From: Streptomyces sp. SID13031
GTDB taxonomy: Bacteria; Actinomycetota; Actinomycetes; Propionibacteriales; Kribbellaceae
Direction: 5' to 3'
Assembly (NCBI RefSeq): GCF_010548305.1
Contig: NZ_JAAGLV010000001.1
Location: 868,001 to 932,000 of the forward strand
DNA length: 64,000 nt
Shown here: piece after piece, positions 62,414 to 64,000 of the stretch
Numbering within the stretch: the stretch's first letter is position 1
How the letters are laid out: each line of letters opens with the position of its first letter
The notes under the pieces: generated by a model
Databases searched by the model: none
Seen by the model: the letters and a program-made list of their open reading frames with translations, nothing else
What the model was told of the DNA's origin: nothing
Made by a program: the position numbers and the translations under genes

Positions 62414-64000
62414 GTGGCTGATCCCTCCTCCTACCGTCCCGCTCCCGGGTCGATACCCGACTCGCCTGGTGTGTACCGCTTCAGCGACTCCACCGGGCGG
62501 GTGATCTACGTCGGCAAGGCGAAGAACCTGCGGTCCCGGCTCTCGTCGTATTTCCAGGACCTGGTCAACCTGCACCCGCGGACCCAGACGATGGTGACGA
62601 CCGCGGCCAAGGTCGACTGGACGGTGGTGGCCAACGAGGTCGAGTCGCTGCAGCTGGAGTACTCCTGGATCAAGGAGTACGACCCGCGCTTCAACGTCAA
62701 GTACCGCGATGACAAGTCCTACCCCTGGCTCGCCATCACGCTGAACGAGGAGTACCCGCGGGTGATGGTTGGCCGCGGCCCGAAGAAGAAAGGCGTCCGG
62801 TACTTCGGTCCGTACAGTCACGCCTGGGCGATCCGGGAGACCGTCGACCTGCTGCTCCGGGTCTTCCCGATGCGCTCGTGCAGCAAGGGCGTCTTCAACC
62901 GGCACCGCCAGATCGGCCGGCCCTGCCTGCTCGGCTACATCGGCAAGTGCGCCGCACCCTGCACCGGCCAGGTGACCCAGGAAGAGCACAGCAAGATCGT
63001 CGAGGACTTCTCCGCGTTCCTTTCCGGCCAGACCGCGACGTACGTGCGCCGGCTGGAGAAGGAGATGAAGGCAGCGGCGGCCGAGTTGGAGTACGAGCGG
63101 GCCGCGAAGATCCGCGACGACCTGAGCGCGCTCGACAAGGCGCTCGCGAAGAACGCGGTCGTGCTCGGCGACGGCACGGACACGGACGTGATCGCGCTGT
63201 CGGAGGATCCGCTGGAGGTCGCAGTACAGATCTTCTACGTCCGCGGCGGCCGGATCCGCGGTCAGCGCGGCTGGATCGCGGACAAGGCCGACGGAGACGC
63301 GACGACCGCTGACCTGGTCGAGCGGTTCATCCAGCAGACGTATGCGGGGGAGGGCGCCGACGCGATCCCGCGGGAGATCCTGGTGCCGACCGTGCCCGCG
63401 GGGGAGGAGGCGCTGGTCGAGTGGCTGTCAGAGTTCCGCGGCTCGCGGGTCGCGATCCGGGTGCCGCAACGCGGTGACAAGAAGGACCTGATGGCGACCG
63501 TCGAGCGCAACGCGCTGCAGACGCTGACCATGCACAAGACCAAGCGGGCCAGCGATCTGACCACTCGCAACCTCGCCCTCGAGGAGATCCAGACGGCACT
63601 CGAGCTGCCCGAGGTGCCGCTGCGGATGGAGTGTTACGACGTCTCGAACCTGCAGGGCACCGAGGTGGTCGCCTCGATGGTGGTCTTCGAGGACGGGCTG
63701 CCCCGCAAGAGCGAGTACCGCAGGTTCGTGATCAAGGGCGTCGAGGGGCAGAACGACGTCGCCTCGATCGCCGAAGTACTGACCCGGCGGTTCAAGCGGA
63801 TGCTGGAGGACCGGGCCGGTATCCCCGAGGGGGAGGACCCGACGGCGTATCTGATCGATCCGGAGACCGGCCGGGCGAAGAAGTTCGCCTACACGCCGAG
63901 CCTGGTCGTCGTCGACGGTGGCCCGCCACAGGTCGCGGCCGCCCGCCAGGCGATGGACGAGCTGGGCCTGGGTGACATCCCGGTCTGCGGCCTGGCCAAG
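62414..64000 (+). CDS. uvrC: Excinuclease ABC subunit C, N-terminal 529 codons (3' end outside window)
   Basis: UvrC makes the two incisions around a lesion after UvrA and UvrB. The frame is open from the GTG to the last base of the window. Visible domains are the GIY-YIG nuclease (about 20-100; SPGVYRFSD and [14 protein letters not shown]), a cysteine cluster near 155-180, a UVR domain that binds UvrB (about 205-240; [13 protein letters not shown]) and the start of the RNase H-like second nuclease (CYDVSNLQG and [15 protein letters not shown]). The missing part would hold the rest of that nuclease and the helix-hairpin-helix. uvrA lies 2.4 kb upstream, separated by two unrelated genes. Confidence 0.95.
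   Translation, partial: MADPSSYRPAPGSIPDSPGVYRFSDSTGRVIYVGKAKNLRSRLSSYFQDLVNLHPRTQTMVTTAAKVDWTVVANEVESLQLEYSWIKEYDPRFNVKYRDDKSYPWLAITLNEEYPRVMVGRGPKKKGVRYFGPYSHAWAIRETVDLLLRVFPMRSCSKGVFNRHRQIGRPCLLGYIGKCAAPCTGQVTQEEHSKIVEDFSAFLSGQTATYVRRLEKEMKAAAAELEYERAAKIRDDLSALDKALAKNAVVLGDGTDTDVIALSEDPLEVAVQIFYVRGGRIRGQRGWIADKADGDATTADLVERFIQQTYAGEGADAIPREILVPTVPAGEEALVEWLSEFRGSRVAIRVPQRGDKKDLMATVERNALQTLTMHKTKRASDLTTRNLALEEIQTALELPEVPLRMECYDVSNLQGTEVVASMVVFEDGLPRKSEYRRFVIKGVEGQNDVASIAEVLTRRFKRMLEDRAGIPEGEDPTAYLIDPETGRAKKFAYTPSLVVVDGGPPQVAAARQAMDELGLGDIPVCGLAK

Overview
The window is a high-GC actinobacterial chromosome segment. Evidence: strong G/C at third codon positions, frequent GTG starts, mycothiol biosynthesis (mshC), a Pup-proteasome locus (arc, dop, pup, prcB, prcA), many 4-nt ATGA/GTGA gene overlaps, and many TANNNT -10 boxes placed 6-9 nt before start codons as in leaderless transcripts. 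A Propionibacteriales-type organism such as Kribbella would fit, but that is inference. No prophage, IS element or CRISPR array was seen.

Layout. 0-5.2 kb: end of an NmrA-like oxidoreductase gene, mshC, a secreted protein, an L,D-transpeptidase, a PAC2 protein and a HAD phosphatase. 5.2-13.1 kb: a complete oligopeptide ABC importer with two substrate-binding lipoproteins and gene order SBP-permease C-SBP-permease B-ATPase-ATPase. 13.1-18.4 kb: a large NACHT NTPase, then a SigE-family sigma factor coupled to a membrane-anchored partner. 18.5-26.1 kb: glycerol uptake and catabolism (glpF-glpK-glpD, then a second glpK with an IclR regulator), with a perfect 17-bp palindrome before glpF. 26.2-32.3 kb: a two-gene FtsX/MacB-type ABC exporter, RNase J and a RecB-like nuclease. 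32.4-46.6 kb: an intradiol dioxygenase-like lipoprotein, a site-2 protease, TrmI and the Pup-proteasome genes. The ATPase gene arc is separated from dop-pup-prcB-prcA by about 4.5 kb of unrelated small genes, including a sigma-factor fragment fused to an extracytoplasmic-type domain. 46.7-52.8 kb: GNAT, folD behind a ZTP riboswitch, aroH-tyrA, cmk-plsC-der and tRNA-Pro. 52.8-64 kb: a free-standing PD-(D/E)XK endonuclease gene directly behind the tRNA-Pro terminator, an HtrA-like protease, a GNAT, a truncated gene reduced to its Tat signal, an MBL hydrolase, a mycothiol-dependent-isomerase-like protein, uvrA with a histone H1-like tail, a Rieske lipoprotein, a subtilisin-like protease and the 5' part of uvrC.

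How the parts fit. GlpF, GlpK and GlpD take glycerol to dihydroxyacetone phosphate. Arc, Dop, Pup and PrcBA form the pupylation-dependent degradation machine, with the ligase gene pafA not present here. AroH and TyrA feed tyrosine synthesis. UvrA and UvrC belong to nucleotide excision repair. MshC makes the mycothiol precursor that enzymes like the protein at 56.1-56.8 kb use.

The least explained items are the NACHT protein, the tRNA-linked endonuclease, the sigma fusion, the UvrA tail, the structured inverted repeat at 34.6 kb and the orphan Tat signal at 55.2 kb.
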